Below are positions 10,400 through 19,185 of a stretch of 64,000 bases of DNA, in pieces. Each line of letters starts with the position of its first letter. Positions within the stretch are counted from its first letter, which is position 1. The position numbers were made by a program, and so were the translations under genes. Origin of the DNA: Lachnospiraceae bacterium (GTDB taxonomy: Bacteria; Bacillota; Clostridia; Lachnospirales; Lachnospiraceae); assembly GCA_024698705.1 (NCBI GenBank), contig JAILQX010000046.1:1-64000 (forward strand), given 5' to 3'. Below the pieces are notes generated by a model. It did no database searches. It worked only from the letters and a program-made list of their open reading frames with translations, and was not told the origin of the DNA.

Positions 10400-11032
10400 A
10401 TGTCAGATCTGAAGATCGGGAAAATGGTACTTAGCGTATGTGCCACCAATTGTTATTTTGTATATCATGAGGGACAGAACAAGGTGATACTTTTTGACCC
10501 TGCCGATAGGGGAGACCGTATATACAGCAAACTAAAAGAAAACGGTTTTGAAGTTGATACCATACTTCTCACACATGCACATTTTGATCATATCTGGGGC
10601 TGCTCTGAATTAAGGGGGCTTTCCGGAGCAAAGGTCTATGCACTCGATAAGGAGGAGGAACTCCTTTTAAGCAGTGAACTGAATGCCTCTGCAATGGCCG
10701 GAAGACCGTGCACCGTCAAGGCGAACGGCTTTTTCAAAGACGGGGATGAACTGGATATCCTGGGCTTTAAGATAAAAGTACTGGCAACGCCGGGACATAC
10801 AAAGGGAAGCTGCTGTTTTTATTTTGAAGAGGACAGCACACTCATAAGCGGTGATACTCTTTTTGAGGAATCGGTGGGAAGAACGGATCTTCCCACAGGA
10901 AATATGGGAGACCTCACAAGATCGATCCATGATAAGCTTGCACCGTTACCGGATGAAACAAAAGTATATCCGGGACACGGAGGAAGTACGACGATAGGTC
11001 ATGAAAGAGAATATAATCCTTTTTGGAACTAG
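10400..11032 (+). CDS. MBL-fold metallo-hydrolase (glyoxalase II-like, YqgX type)
   Basis: Small cytosolic metallo-beta-lactamase-fold hydrolase of 210 residues. The metal motif THAHFDH (near 53-59), a later His in ATPGHTKGS, the Asp in ISGDTLF and the final YPGHGGSTT complete the usual ligand set. Length and spacing resemble the short glyoxalase II-like enzymes such as YqgX. It lies between relA and hemZ, a common order in Clostridia. The substrate cannot be read from the sequence; thioester hydrolysis is a guess from the family. Confidence 0.88.
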   Translation: MSDLKIGKMVLSVCATNCYFVYHEGQNKVILFDPADRGDRIYSKLKENGFEVDTILLTHAHFDHIWGCSELRGLSGAKVYALDKEEELLLSSELNASAMAGRPCTVKANGFFKDGDELDILGFKIKVLATPGHTKGSCCFYFEEDSTLISGDTLFEESVGRTDLPTGNMGDLTRSIHDKLAPLPDETKVYPGHGGSTTIGHEREYNPFWN

Positions 11033-11040
11033 GAACGGCT

Positions 11041-12480
11041 ATGCTTATAAGATGCAGCGAAGATAATTTCATATATGACGTGCATTCACTTTTTAAGGCA
11101 TTTTATCCCGCAGAGGATGTCAGAGTGATCCCGACTTCGGAAGATAATGATGAGGCTGCTTTTGCATTCATAGAATACAAAAAGGACAGATCCGTAATCA
11201 CATTATACAGCGACGGAAAAGAAGAAGTGACCGAATCGGAGATAGCGGAAAATGACAGAGTCGATTACAAGAATAAATTAAAAAGGGCAATATACAGGGC
11301 ATTGTCGAAAAAGAACGGGACCAAACTGCCATGGGGAACATTAACGGGTATAAGACCCACAAAGATAGCTTTGACCATGCTGGAAGCGGGAAACCCGGAT
11401 GAAGAGATACTTGAGTATTATGACAGCGTTTACCTGACGGGCAAAAGAAAAGCCACACTTGCGGTTGATATTGCGCACAGGGAATTGCAGATACTCTCAG
11501 ACATCCATTACGATGAAGGCTATAGTATTTACATAGGCATACCATTCTGCCCCAGTACATGCCTGTATTGTTCTTTCACATCATTTCCGAGGATGATTTA
11601 TGAGAAGCAGATAGGAGAATATATAGCCTGCCTGAAAAAAGAGATAGATTATGTGGCCGAAAGTTTTAAGAAAAGAATAGCCGACAGCGTATACATCGGG
11701 GGAGGTACTCCTACAACGCTCACGCCCGCGGAACTTGCGGATCTGATAGGATATCTTAAGAGTAAGATAAACTTTGATTCTGTAAAAGAATTCACGGTGG
11801 AAGCGGGAAGAGCCGACAGTATCACGCGAGAAAAGCTTGAGGTACTAAAACGGATGGGAGTCACAAGGATCTCCGTAAATCCGCAGACCTTCAAACAGGA
11901 AACTCTCGATATTATCGGCAGGAGACATACGGTCGAGCAGGTGATCGAAGCATATAAAACAGCAAGGGAACTGGGCTTTGACAATATCAATATGGATATG
12001 ATAGTAGGTCTGCCTGGCGAGAACAAAGCTGATGTAGCCAATACACTTGAAACGATAGCAAAACTCTCACCGGACAGTGTAACGGTTCATTCGCTGGCCG
12101 TTAAGAGGGCTTCAAGACTCAATGAGTGGATATCCGAACATGGAAGGGATTTTATCAATTCAGAAGAGATAATGGATATGACCGAAAAAATGCTGCGAGA
12201 TATCGGACTTGAACCTTATTATCTGTACAGACAGAAGAATATGAGCGGCAATATGGAAAATGTCGGATACGCAAAGAAGGGTAAGGAAGGCATATACAAT
12301 ATCCTCATCATGGAGGAAAAACAGTCGATCGTGGCACTTGGAGCGGGAACCGTCACAAAACGCGTATTTCATGAAGGCGACAATTACCGCATGGAACGAT
12401 GCGACAATGTAAAGGATGTCAGACTCTATATTGAGAAGATCGATGAGATGATAGACAGAAAACGCAAACTGTTTCTGTGA
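11041..12480 (+). CDS. hemZ: HemZ-type coproporphyrinogen dehydrogenase-like radical SAM protein
   Basis: Radical SAM enzyme related to oxygen-independent coproporphyrinogen III oxidase. I start it at ATG 11041 (479 residues) behind AGGAACGG. The longer track ORF uses a TTG inside the previous gene. The N-terminal 160 residues form the HemZ-specific region (LPWGTLTGIRPTK), followed by the radical SAM core with GIPFCPSTCLYCSFTS (CxxxCxxC cluster), the SAM-binding stretch YIGGGTPTTL, and DMIVGLPGE. No other heme gene is in view, so the true substrate in this organism is uncertain. It is part of the apt-relA-MBL run. Confidence 0.9.
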   Translation: MLIRCSEDNFIYDVHSLFKAFYPAEDVRVIPTSEDNDEAAFAFIEYKKDRSVITLYSDGKEEVTESEIAENDRVDYKNKLKRAIYRALSKKNGTKLPWGTLTGIRPTKIALTMLEAGNPDEEILEYYDSVYLTGKRKATLAVDIAHRELQILSDIHYDEGYSIYIGIPFCPSTCLYCSFTSFPRMIYEKQIGEYIACLKKEIDYVAESFKKRIADSVYIGGGTPTTLTPAELADLIGYLKSKINFDSVKEFTVEAGRADSITREKLEVLKRMGVTRISVNPQTFKQETLDIIGRRHTVEQVIEAYKTARELGFDNINMDMIVGLPGENKADVANTLETIAKLSPDSVTVHSLAVKRASRLNEWISEHGRDFINSEEIMDMTEKMLRDIGLEPYYLYRQKNMSGNMENVGYAKKGKEGIYNILIMEEKQSIVALGAGTVTKRVFHEGDNYRMERCDNVKDVRLYIEKIDEMIDRKRKLFL

Positions 12481-12501
12481 TCGAACGAGGAAAGGAAAAA
12501 G

Positions 12502-13680
12502 ATGGATAATTTTATCTATGAAACTCCCACAAAAGTATATTTCGGTAAAGGTGAAGAGGAAAGAACGGGAAAACTCATAAAGGAGGCGGGGGCCACAAAG
12601 GTGCTGCTCCATTATGGCGGACAGTCTGCAAAAAAGAGCGGACTTTTGGACAGGATAAAAGGATATCTTGAGGCAGAAAATATCGATTATATCGAACTCG
12701 GAGGAGTTGTTGCCAATCCGGAGCTAAAGCTTGTAAGAGAAGGCATAGCCCTCGGAATTAAAGAAGGCGTAGACTTTGTACTGGCGGTCGGAGGAGGATC
12801 GGTACTTGATTCGGCAAAGGATATAGCAAACGGTATAGCCAATCCCGATATCGATGTCTGGGATTTTTCTCTCGGAAAAGCAGTACCTGCCAAAACACTC
12901 AAAAAAGGAGCCGTACTCACGATATCGGCAGCCGGATCCGAAATGTCGAATTCATGTGTCATAACAAACCCCGATACGAAGGTTAAAAAGGGATATTCAT
13001 GTACCTGCAACAGGATGGATTTTGCGATCGAAAATCCCGAACTGACATATTCGGTTTCAGCATATCAGACGGCATGCGGAGCTGTGGATATAGCAATGCA
13101 TACGATAGAACGTTATTTCTGTAAGGGAGAAGATACTTATCTGACGGATTCCATCGCCGAGGCGATCATCAGATCCGCGATCAAATCGGGAAAAGATGCG
13201 GTGGAGCATCCGGATGATTACGTGGCAAGAGCCAATATGATGTGGGCTTCGTCGCTTGCACATAACGGACTTACACAATGCGGAAGAAGCTTTCTGATGG
13301 CGGTACACCAGCTTGAGCATGTTATTTCGGCGCATTTTCCCGAAGTGGCCCACGGAGCGGGACTTGCGGCTTTGTGGTGCAGCTGGGCAAGATATGTTTA
13401 CGATGCAAATATCCCGAGATTCCTTCAATATGCACACAATGTGTGGAATGTTGATATTGATTTTGAACATCCCGAAATTACCATCAATAAAGCGATAGAT
13501 ATCCAGGAGGAATATTACAGATCGATCGGTATGCCTGTAAGCCTTACCGAACTGGGCATCAAAGAAGCGGATCTCGAAAAACTGGCTAACGGATGCAGCC
13601 AGAATAAGACCAGAGTTTTGGACGGTTATAAAAAACTGGGTTTCGAGGATATGTTAAATATATACAAAATGGCATTGTAA
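12502..13680 (+). CDS. Iron-containing alcohol dehydrogenase (butanol dehydrogenase-like)
   Basis: Cytosolic group III alcohol dehydrogenase of 392 residues that probably reduces an aldehyde with NAD(P)H during fermentation. It begins FIYETPTKVYFGKG, a form common in BdhA/YugJ-type enzymes. It has the nucleotide loop GGGSVLDSAK near 94-103 and the metal ligands in DIAMHTIE (Asp and His near 195-199) and HQLEHVISAHFPEVAHGAG (two further His). GAGGAAAGG precedes the ATG. It ends 10 bases from the convergent 278-residue gene. Substrate preference is inferred only. Confidence 0.93.
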   Translation: MDNFIYETPTKVYFGKGEEERTGKLIKEAGATKVLLHYGGQSAKKSGLLDRIKGYLEAENIDYIELGGVVANPELKLVREGIALGIKEGVDFVLAVGGGSVLDSAKDIANGIANPDIDVWDFSLGKAVPAKTLKKGAVLTISAAGSEMSNSCVITNPDTKVKKGYSCTCNRMDFAIENPELTYSVSAYQTACGAVDIAMHTIERYFCKGEDTYLTDSIAEAIIRSAIKSGKDAVEHPDDYVARANMMWASSLAHNGLTQCGRSFLMAVHQLEHVISAHFPEVAHGAGLAALWCSWARYVYDANIPRFLQYAHNVWNVDIDFEHPEITINKAIDIQEEYYRSIGMPVSLTELGIKEADLEKLANGCSQNKTRVLDGYKKLGFEDMLNIYKMAL

Positions 13681-13690
13681 GCCGATCCCG

Positions 13691-14527
13691 TTAATCCTTG
13701 AAACACATTTTGGGGACGATACCGATGTTATAGCCCTGTAATGATGCATCGGGGAGAAAAACGACATAATCCTCGGAAGAATTGTTCTTCATAACGATAT
13801 TAAGATCATAAGCGGTTCCTGCGTTTTCGCTGGAGCCGTTTTTCACAAGATCGTTCAATTGGGGATATATATCTGTCACGGAATAAGACAGATCTATACC
13901 CCTTATGGAACTTGATCTTATATCCTTATTGCACAGCAATTCTGTGGAAAGGTTGGCAATTTCTCTGGCGCTTGTACATGTGAAATCGGTAATCTCATTA
14001 CAGCCGGCGAAAAGTATGACACCGTCCTCGGTCATGAGAACAATGTGTTTTTCGCTTCTGTCGGATCTGGTAAATGTGAGCTTCCAGAGATAGCATGTAT
14101 AGGTATTGGTACCGATATCCGTGTATTCATAAAGTTCGCCGTCCCAGGCATACCAGTTGTTAACTGCAGACTTAAAAGATCTCGGATACAACCCGAAGTT
14201 ATACATTGCATCGATCTTTGAGATAGCTAAGCTTACAGCATCAGCCTCAGTCATATTTCCTTTGGAATCATCGGTCAATCTGCAGCTGTTTTCCCATAAA
14301 CCTGTGATTATCTTTATGCGCTGCAGGGATGTGAGGAGCGATGAAGAGTATTTGGACATCGCAGACTCCGAGTTTATGTATGTCTCAGCCGGCGCTTCAC
14401 AGACAATATCGGTCTGAGCACTGTAGCGTTTATTGATGAGCTGTCTGGGAATGAACAGAGCACAGTAAACACATATGACGGCTATACAAAAATATATGAT
14501 AGGAGATAATAACTTATTTTTCATCAT
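13691..14527 (-). CDS. Unrecognised membrane-anchored protein coupled to the sensor kinase
   Basis: A 278-residue protein with one N-terminal hydrophobic segment (LLSPIIYFCIAVICVYCALFI) and no lipobox, so probably a single-pass protein with most of the chain outside the membrane. I do not recognise a family. It overlaps the 3' end of the histidine kinase gene by 14 bases, so it is likely translated with it. Position and topology resemble accessory proteins that adjust sensor kinases (the YycH/YycI arrangement). That is an analogy of layout, not of sequence. Confidence 0.85.
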   Translation of the reverse strand: MMKNKLLSPIIYFCIAVICVYCALFIPRQLINKRYSAQTDIVCEAPAETYINSESAMSKYSSSLLTSLQRIKIITGLWENSCRLTDDSKGNMTEADAVSLAISKIDAMYNFGLYPRSFKSAVNNWYAWDGELYEYTDIGTNTYTCYLWKLTFTRSDRSEKHIVLMTEDGVILFAGCNEITDFTCTSAREIANLSTELLCNKDIRSSSIRGIDLSYSVTDIYPQLNDLVKNGSSENAGTAYDLNIVMKNNSSEDYVVFLPDASLQGYNIGIVPKMCFKD

Positions 14528-15950
14528 TTACCTCCTCCTGTGTCTCCAAAGGGAAGACAACCGTTATATTTGTACCCTGTCCCGGTGTGCTTTCTATGAG
14601 CATGACGGCATCATGCCTGGTAAATATGATATTTGCCAGGGAGAGCCCAAGGCCGGCACCGCCTTCTTTTCTGGATCTTGATTTATCTACCATGTAAAAA
14701 GCATCTCTTATATGCTCGAGATGTTCCGGAGGTATACCCATTCCGGAATCTTTTACGGTGATGAGATATTTGGCATTCTGCATTTTGCCGTTAAACTCGA
14801 TGGTGCTGCCTGCATCGGAGGCTTTCCTTGCATTGTCTATAAGATTTATGAAGGCCGATGTGAGAAGATCGATATCCCCCAGAAGGGTAATTTTTTCAAA
14901 ATCGGTCTTAAGCGTGATATTTTTTGCTTCCAGGGCCGGAGATATACCGTATTCAACCTGTTCTGCGAGGCCTGAGACAGGAAATCTGTTAAACTTAAGA
15001 TCGCGTTCCTTTAAGTAGATCAGATCAAAAAGCTTTGAAGACATCTTTTCAAGGCGCCTGCCTTCGCTGAAGATGTATGAAGCGGAGGATATCTGTTTTT
15101 CTCTCGGAAGTTCTATGCTCCTTATGGTATCCGCATAGCCTATTATCGAAGTCATCGGAGTCTTGATCTCATGGGTAAAATCACCTATGAACTGATTCTG
15201 ACGTTCTATCATGTCATTAAGCTCGTCAACATGGCCTGACACGGAATCGGCCATCTGGTTGTAACTGAGCGCAAGATCACCGACCTCATCATTGGTCTTT
15301 ATATCGGCTCTTGCACTGAAATCACCTTTGCCGAAATCCTTTGCGACCTGATTGAGGCGTTCAAGAGGATTGGTCAGAAGCATACCGAAGAGGTATATGA
15401 GCACAGATCCGACGATTATGGTGAGCAGCAGAATAACGGAATAAAAATTCATTTGCTGACCCAGCATTCTGTAGGTATCGGAGATATTGCTCTTGCTGAT
15501 GATATTGAGAGTTGCCGATGCGATCAGACTGCATGAAGAAACATAGATATAATACTCATTGTCCTCATGGGTTATGATATAGTTTTTTTTCCCCGGACTT
15601 GTACGTGCGGCCAGCTCGAAAGGCTCATCATATGCAGAATCCGAGTTGGTATAGACCATGGCATTGTCGTAGATTATGAATACGTCCGAACGATTTGCGA
15701 ACATGGATAAAGTTATCATATCGGAATTGTTTTTTAAAGCTGCCGAATAACTGCTCTTTTTGTTGTCATTGACATCAAGAAGGTTAAATTCAACAGCAGA
15801 CTGAAGGACATTATTTTCCTCGATTGCATTGTTTATCCTGTTTTCAAGCGCCTGATCCATGTTTTGACGGATCATGAAATAAAGCGCGCTTGCCAGACCT
15901 ACCGAAAGGATTATGATATTGATCAGCAGTACCTTATATCTGAATTTCAT
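14514..15950 (-). CDS. Sensor histidine kinase
   Basis: Transmembrane two-component kinase of 478 residues. Order: first membrane helix (about 7-27), an extracytoplasmic domain of roughly 140 residues, second helix (about 172-194), a HAMP linker, HisKA with H-box FTHEIKTPMTSIIGYA, and a HATPase domain with N-box LINLIDNARKA, G1 DSGMGIPP and G2 GGAGLGLSLANII. It starts one base after the stop of the response regulator gene and overlaps the next gene by 14 bases, so the three form one operon. The likely target is the divergent exporter operon. The signal is unknown; cell-envelope stress or a peptide would fit the exporter. Confidence 0.95.
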   Translation of the reverse strand: MKFRYKVLLINIIILSVGLASALYFMIRQNMDQALENRINNAIEENNVLQSAVEFNLLDVNDNKKSSYSAALKNNSDMITLSMFANRSDVFIIYDNAMVYTNSDSAYDEPFELAARTSPGKKNYIITHEDNEYYIYVSSCSLIASATLNIISKSNISDTYRMLGQQMNFYSVILLLTIIVGSVLIYLFGMLLTNPLERLNQVAKDFGKGDFSARADIKTNDEVGDLALSYNQMADSVSGHVDELNDMIERQNQFIGDFTHEIKTPMTSIIGYADTIRSIELPREKQISSASYIFSEGRRLEKMSSKLFDLIYLKERDLKFNRFPVSGLAEQVEYGISPALEAKNITLKTDFEKITLLGDIDLLTSAFINLIDNARKASDAGSTIEFNGKMQNAKYLITVKDSGMGIPPEHLEHIRDAFYMVDKSRSRKEGGAGLGLSLANIIFTRHDAVMLIESTPGQGTNITVVFPLETQEEVNDEK

Positions 15951-15951
15951 A

Positions 15952-16611
15952 TCATTCTTCCTTTTCCAGACGGAAACCGACCTTATATACGGTCTTGAGA
16001 CAGTTTTCCAGCCCTGTCTTTTTTCTCAAACGCTGGATGTGCAGATTAAGGGTCCTTGAATCCTCTTCAAAATCCATACCCCAGATAAGTTCATATATCC
16101 TTTCTTTGAAGAGAGTGATGTTGACATTCCTGAGGAAAAGCACAAGAAGTTTATATTCCTTGGGAGTGAGATCTATGACCGTATCATTTTTCCGTACGAT
16201 GTGATTGTCGCAGTCAACAGTAAGATCTCCGAAAGAAAGAGAGGAACTGCTCTTGTTGTATCTGCGCATCACTACGTCTATGCGGGCTAAGAGCTCGACT
16301 ATCTCAAATGGTTTTACTATATAATCCTCTGCACCAAGATTGAGCCCCTTAACACGTTCCTCCAGAGAACCTTTGGCAGTCAGGAATATAACGGGTGTAT
16401 TAAACTGCCTGATATATTCAAAAAGCTCGTAGCCGTCAACCTTAGGAAGCATTATATCGAGCAGGATCAGGTCAAAATGCATCTCAAGAAGCAGGTCTGA
16501 TGCGATCATGCCGTCTGCGGCACATACACATTCGTAACCTGCATTTTCAAGGTTCATCTGTATAAGATTGCGTATCGGTTCTTCATCTTCGACCGTAAGT
16601 ATCCTAAGCAT
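15952..16611 (-). CDS. OmpR-family response regulator
   Basis: DNA-binding regulator of 219 residues. The receiver domain (1-115) has acidic residues in VEDEEP, the phospho-acceptor Asp in LLDIMLPKVDGYE, the Thr/Lys switch TAKG, and DYIVKPFE. The C-terminal winged helix (about 125-215) contains LTPKEYKLLVLFLRN and SRTLNLHIQRLRKKTG. It is the first gene of the minus-strand operon, behind GGGAG. The region upstream is shared with the exporter operon and holds an 18-bp inverted repeat, which is probably its operator. Confidence 0.95.
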   Translation of the reverse strand: MLRILTVEDEEPIRNLIQMNLENAGYECVCAADGMIASDLLLEMHFDLILLDIMLPKVDGYELFEYIRQFNTPVIFLTAKGSLEERVKGLNLGAEDYIVKPFEIVELLARIDVVMRRYNKSSSSLSFGDLTVDCDNHIVRKNDTVIDLTPKEYKLLVLFLRNVNITLFKERIYELIWGMDFEEDSRTLNLHIQRLRKKTGLENCLKTVYKVGFRLEKEE

Positions 16612-16642
16612 ATATGTCTGCTCCCATGTGCTTATCCATTAT

Positions 16643-16671
16643 ATTATATTATAAAATCACATTTGCATCAA
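16643..16671 (-). promoter_or_regulatory. Putative promoter of the two-component operon
   Basis: On the minus strand TTGATG, 17-bp spacer, TATAAT. The -35 hexamer lies inside the left arm of the inverted repeat at 16662-16704. Confidence 0.6.
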
Positions 16672-16704
16672 AATTGCATAAACATGATGCATTTTTGATG
16701 CAAA
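16662..16704. repeat. 18-bp inverted repeat, probable operator in the divergent region
   Basis: TTTGCATCAAAATTGCAT (16662-16679), a seven-base spacer, then ATGCATTTTTGATGCAAA (16687-16704). The arms match at 17 of 18 positions. Each arm contains TTGATG read outward, and each serves as the -35 of one of the two divergent promoters. The position and symmetry fit a binding site for a dimeric regulator acting on both operons. The neighbouring OmpR-type regulator is the obvious candidate, though that family more often binds direct repeats. Confidence 0.75.
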
Positions 16705-16722
16705 CGGGGGATAAGATATGAT
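16695..16722 (+). promoter_or_regulatory. Putative promoter of the exporter operon
   Basis: TTGATG in the right arm of the inverted repeat, a 16-bp spacer and TATGAT, then the first lipoprotein gene at 16771. The hexamers are moderate, as expected for an activated promoter. Confidence 0.5.
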
Positions 16723-16770
16723 CGTAAAGGTAAACCATGAATCAGGCGTTCAATGAACGGAGGAGAAAAT

Positions 16771-18156
16771 ATGTATAGAAAAAGAACGTATATCTTACTT
16801 GCCTGCATGATGGCATTGCTGTGTGCCTGCGGCAGATCTAATGTGAGCGATGATATTGCAAGTGAATATACTTCAAATGAAACGGAAAACGAGGAAGCTC
16901 AGACAGATGAAGAGATCGCCATGGCAACAGAGATCGAAAAGAGCGACATACCCGAGCATTTCGAATATACGATCGTTGACGATTCAAACAACAAGTTCAT
17001 CATAGATGCGGACGTATCGGCGGACGGATACGACAGGATGCAGGTCATAAACGTAAAAGAGCAGGAGATAAATGAAGATTTTCTGATCGGACTTGCGGGA
17101 AATATATTTGACGAAGGAAAATACGATATATTGCAGCCTTATTTCGTGATGGAAAAGAGCGACATAGAATGTGATGATTTCTATGAAGACCCCACCATGA
17201 TCGAAAATATCAAAATGACGGCAAAGAAGTATGCCACTGAAGAAACGGTCAGGAATTATGTTGAGAACAAGGTGTTTTACGATTACACTGCAGACGATCA
17301 GCTTGTAAGGGCCGATTTTTCCGGCATATATTACAGGGGTAGCATAACCGATGACCAAAGACAGATAGCCAGGATAGCCGGCAAGATAGGCGGAAAGGAT
17401 TTTGAATTAATGTGTGTCCTGTCATCGATCGAAAAAACTCCCAGGATCATAATATATCAGGTAAACCCAAAGACAGTGACACACGGAATGAACGATCAGG
17501 AAACCGTTACATTACCGGACAGCTTTAACGATAATGATGTTGATGAAGCAAAGGCTGCAAAGACAGCCGATGATTTTATAAAAAAGATGGGATTCGACGG
17601 ATATGAACTTAAAAAAAGCTATCCGAGAGTCATAGGTGATATCAGAAAGAGCAATGAAAAATATCTTGACGGATATGTATTCTACTATGTTCCGACATTT
17701 GACGGATTGAATTCCTATTATTCGATGACAAATACGGTTTATCTGTATTCAAATAATACGGAAACAGATACACCGCAGTCGGCCGTAAGGATAGAGGTTG
17801 CCGAAGAAGGACTTTATGAGATACGTATGATCAACTGCTATCAGAAGGACGGAGAACCGCAGAAAGTGGAAAAATTACTGGAATTCGACCAGGCTGTTGA
17901 TTCTCTTGAAACTTACCTTCATAATGAAGTGGGTTCATTTGGAGGAAATGTACCGTATGATATCAGCAAGATCAAGCTTGAATATGTACTTGTAAGTGAT
18001 GAAAACGGTACCGCATATGTGCCGGAATGGGTATTCTATACACATATGCAGAGTGCGGTAACACCGAATGCTTATATAGCGGTAGGTGCGATCAATGCAA
18101 TAGACGGTTCGATTAGTCTTATGGATGCCGCGACAAATATGTATTTCATGTATTAA
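16771..18156 (+). CDS. Unrecognised lipoprotein, first gene of the exporter operon
   Basis: Exported lipoprotein of 461 residues. The signal peptide MYRKRTYILLACMMALLCAC ends in a lipobox with Cys at residue 20. I chose ATG 16771 because a GGAGGAG ribosome site lies just before it; the track ORF starts 18 bases upstream. After the lipid anchor comes a short acidic Asn/Glu/Asp-rich linker, then a mixed domain and a second part near residue 260 (DEAKAAKTADDFIKKMGF). I do not recognise the family. As the first gene of the operon with two adaptor lipoproteins, it may be a substrate-capture or sensing protein on the outer face of the membrane; this is inference from position. Confidence 0.88.
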   Translation: MYRKRTYILLACMMALLCACGRSNVSDDIASEYTSNETENEEAQTDEEIAMATEIEKSDIPEHFEYTIVDDSNNKFIIDADVSADGYDRMQVINVKEQEINEDFLIGLAGNIFDEGKYDILQPYFVMEKSDIECDDFYEDPTMIENIKMTAKKYATEETVRNYVENKVFYDYTADDQLVRADFSGIYYRGSITDDQRQIARIAGKIGGKDFELMCVLSSIEKTPRIIIYQVNPKTVTHGMNDQETVTLPDSFNDNDVDEAKAAKTADDFIKKMGFDGYELKKSYPRVIGDIRKSNEKYLDGYVFYYVPTFDGLNSYYSMTNTVYLYSNNTETDTPQSAVRIEVAEEGLYEIRMINCYQKDGEPQKVEKLLEFDQAVDSLETYLHNEVGSFGGNVPYDISKIKLEYVLVSDENGTAYVPEWVFYTHMQSAVTPNAYIAVGAINAIDGSISLMDAATNMYFMY

Positions 18157-18174
18157 AAAATTTTGGAGGCTGTT

Positions 18175-19185
18175 ATGCATATGAAAAAAGTACTGCCGCT
18201 TATCATGGCGGCAGTCTTATGCCTGACCGGGTGTGCAGATGATAAAGCGCTCATGGAAACGAAGGTATCGATACCCGAATATGAGCGAAGGCAATACGAA
18301 ACGGTCGGTGTAACAAAAGGAACGCTTGTTTCCGAGATAAACCTCATGCTCAAGGCTTATAACTACAGAAGAGTAAGTTATAAGCCCGTTTATGATGAGA
18401 TGAAGGTCGATAAGATATACGTCGAGATCGGAGATCATGTAAAGAAGGGACAGACGATGATCACCTTCGAATCCGAGGATCTTGAGAAAAGGATAAAATC
18501 CTATAAGGACAGCCTCGCGGAGCATGAGCTGATGCTCGAGCATTATACGAATTTGGCAGCACTTAACCATGACAAGGAAAAAAAGGAGAACTTTGACCTT
18601 GATATTCGTCAGATAAATGAAAGCATAGAGGTTGACAGGCTATATATAGAAGAGCTGGAGGCAAGACTGAACTCATACAGCATTACAGCCGAAGATGACG
18701 GTATAGTATTTGACATGGCGGACGGAATGGATATCACAACGGTCGGGACAGACAATGTACTGATCAGCATAGTATACGGCAATGATAAGTTTACGGCGGA
18801 AACGGAAGAAGATTTCGGATTCATTGCAGGTGAGCATTATACAGCCGAATACAATGCTTCAAATTATGAACTCATACTTGAAGAAAAGGAAGACAAGTCG
18901 GAAGAAAACGGCGGACAGCCGAAGTGGAAGCTTACATTTTCGGCGGCTCCCGGAACTGATTTCGGATACATAGAGGATATGGTCATCACCATCACCAAGG
19001 AGCCCATAAAGGATGCGTATTACATTCCGAAGGACTGCATAAGGGAACTGGATGACAGAAAGTACGTGTACATAATGGAAAACGGATTTAAAACCGTAAG
19101 ATTTGTGACCACAGGAGATACGGTCGGAGGCAATACGATCATACTTGAAGGTCTGACAGAGGAAGACAGGGTGGTAGTGCAATGA
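18175..19185 (+). CDS. Efflux adaptor lipoprotein (HlyD/MacA-like)
   Basis: Membrane-anchored adaptor of 336 residues for an ABC exporter. The lipobox LTGC follows a signal peptide of about 20 residues. GGAGG five bases upstream supports ATG 18175; ATG 18181 is also possible. The order fits membrane fusion proteins: a lipoyl-like half (MKVDKIYVEIGDHVKKGQTM), a coiled-coil stretch (about residues 100-165, EKRIKSYKDSLAEHELMLEH), the returning half (ITAEDDGIVFDM), then beta domains with YYIPKDCIRELDDRKYVYIM. It overlaps the next gene by four bases (ATGA). Confidence 0.88.
   Translation: MHMKKVLPLIMAAVLCLTGCADDKALMETKVSIPEYERRQYETVGVTKGTLVSEINLMLKAYNYRRVSYKPVYDEMKVDKIYVEIGDHVKKGQTMITFESEDLEKRIKSYKDSLAEHELMLEHYTNLAALNHDKEKKENFDLDIRQINESIEVDRLYIEELEARLNSYSITAEDDGIVFDMADGMDITTVGTDNVLISIVYGNDKFTAETEEDFGFIAGEHYTAEYNASNYELILEEKEDKSEENGGQPKWKLTFSAAPGTDFGYIEDMVITITKEPIKDAYYIPKDCIRELDDRKYVYIMENGFKTVRFVTTGDTVGGNTIILEGLTEEDRVVVQ

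Noticed and set aside
13305-13500. Plus-strand 61-residue ORF inside the alcohol dehydrogenase gene
   Set aside because: Out-of-frame shadow of the metal-binding region.
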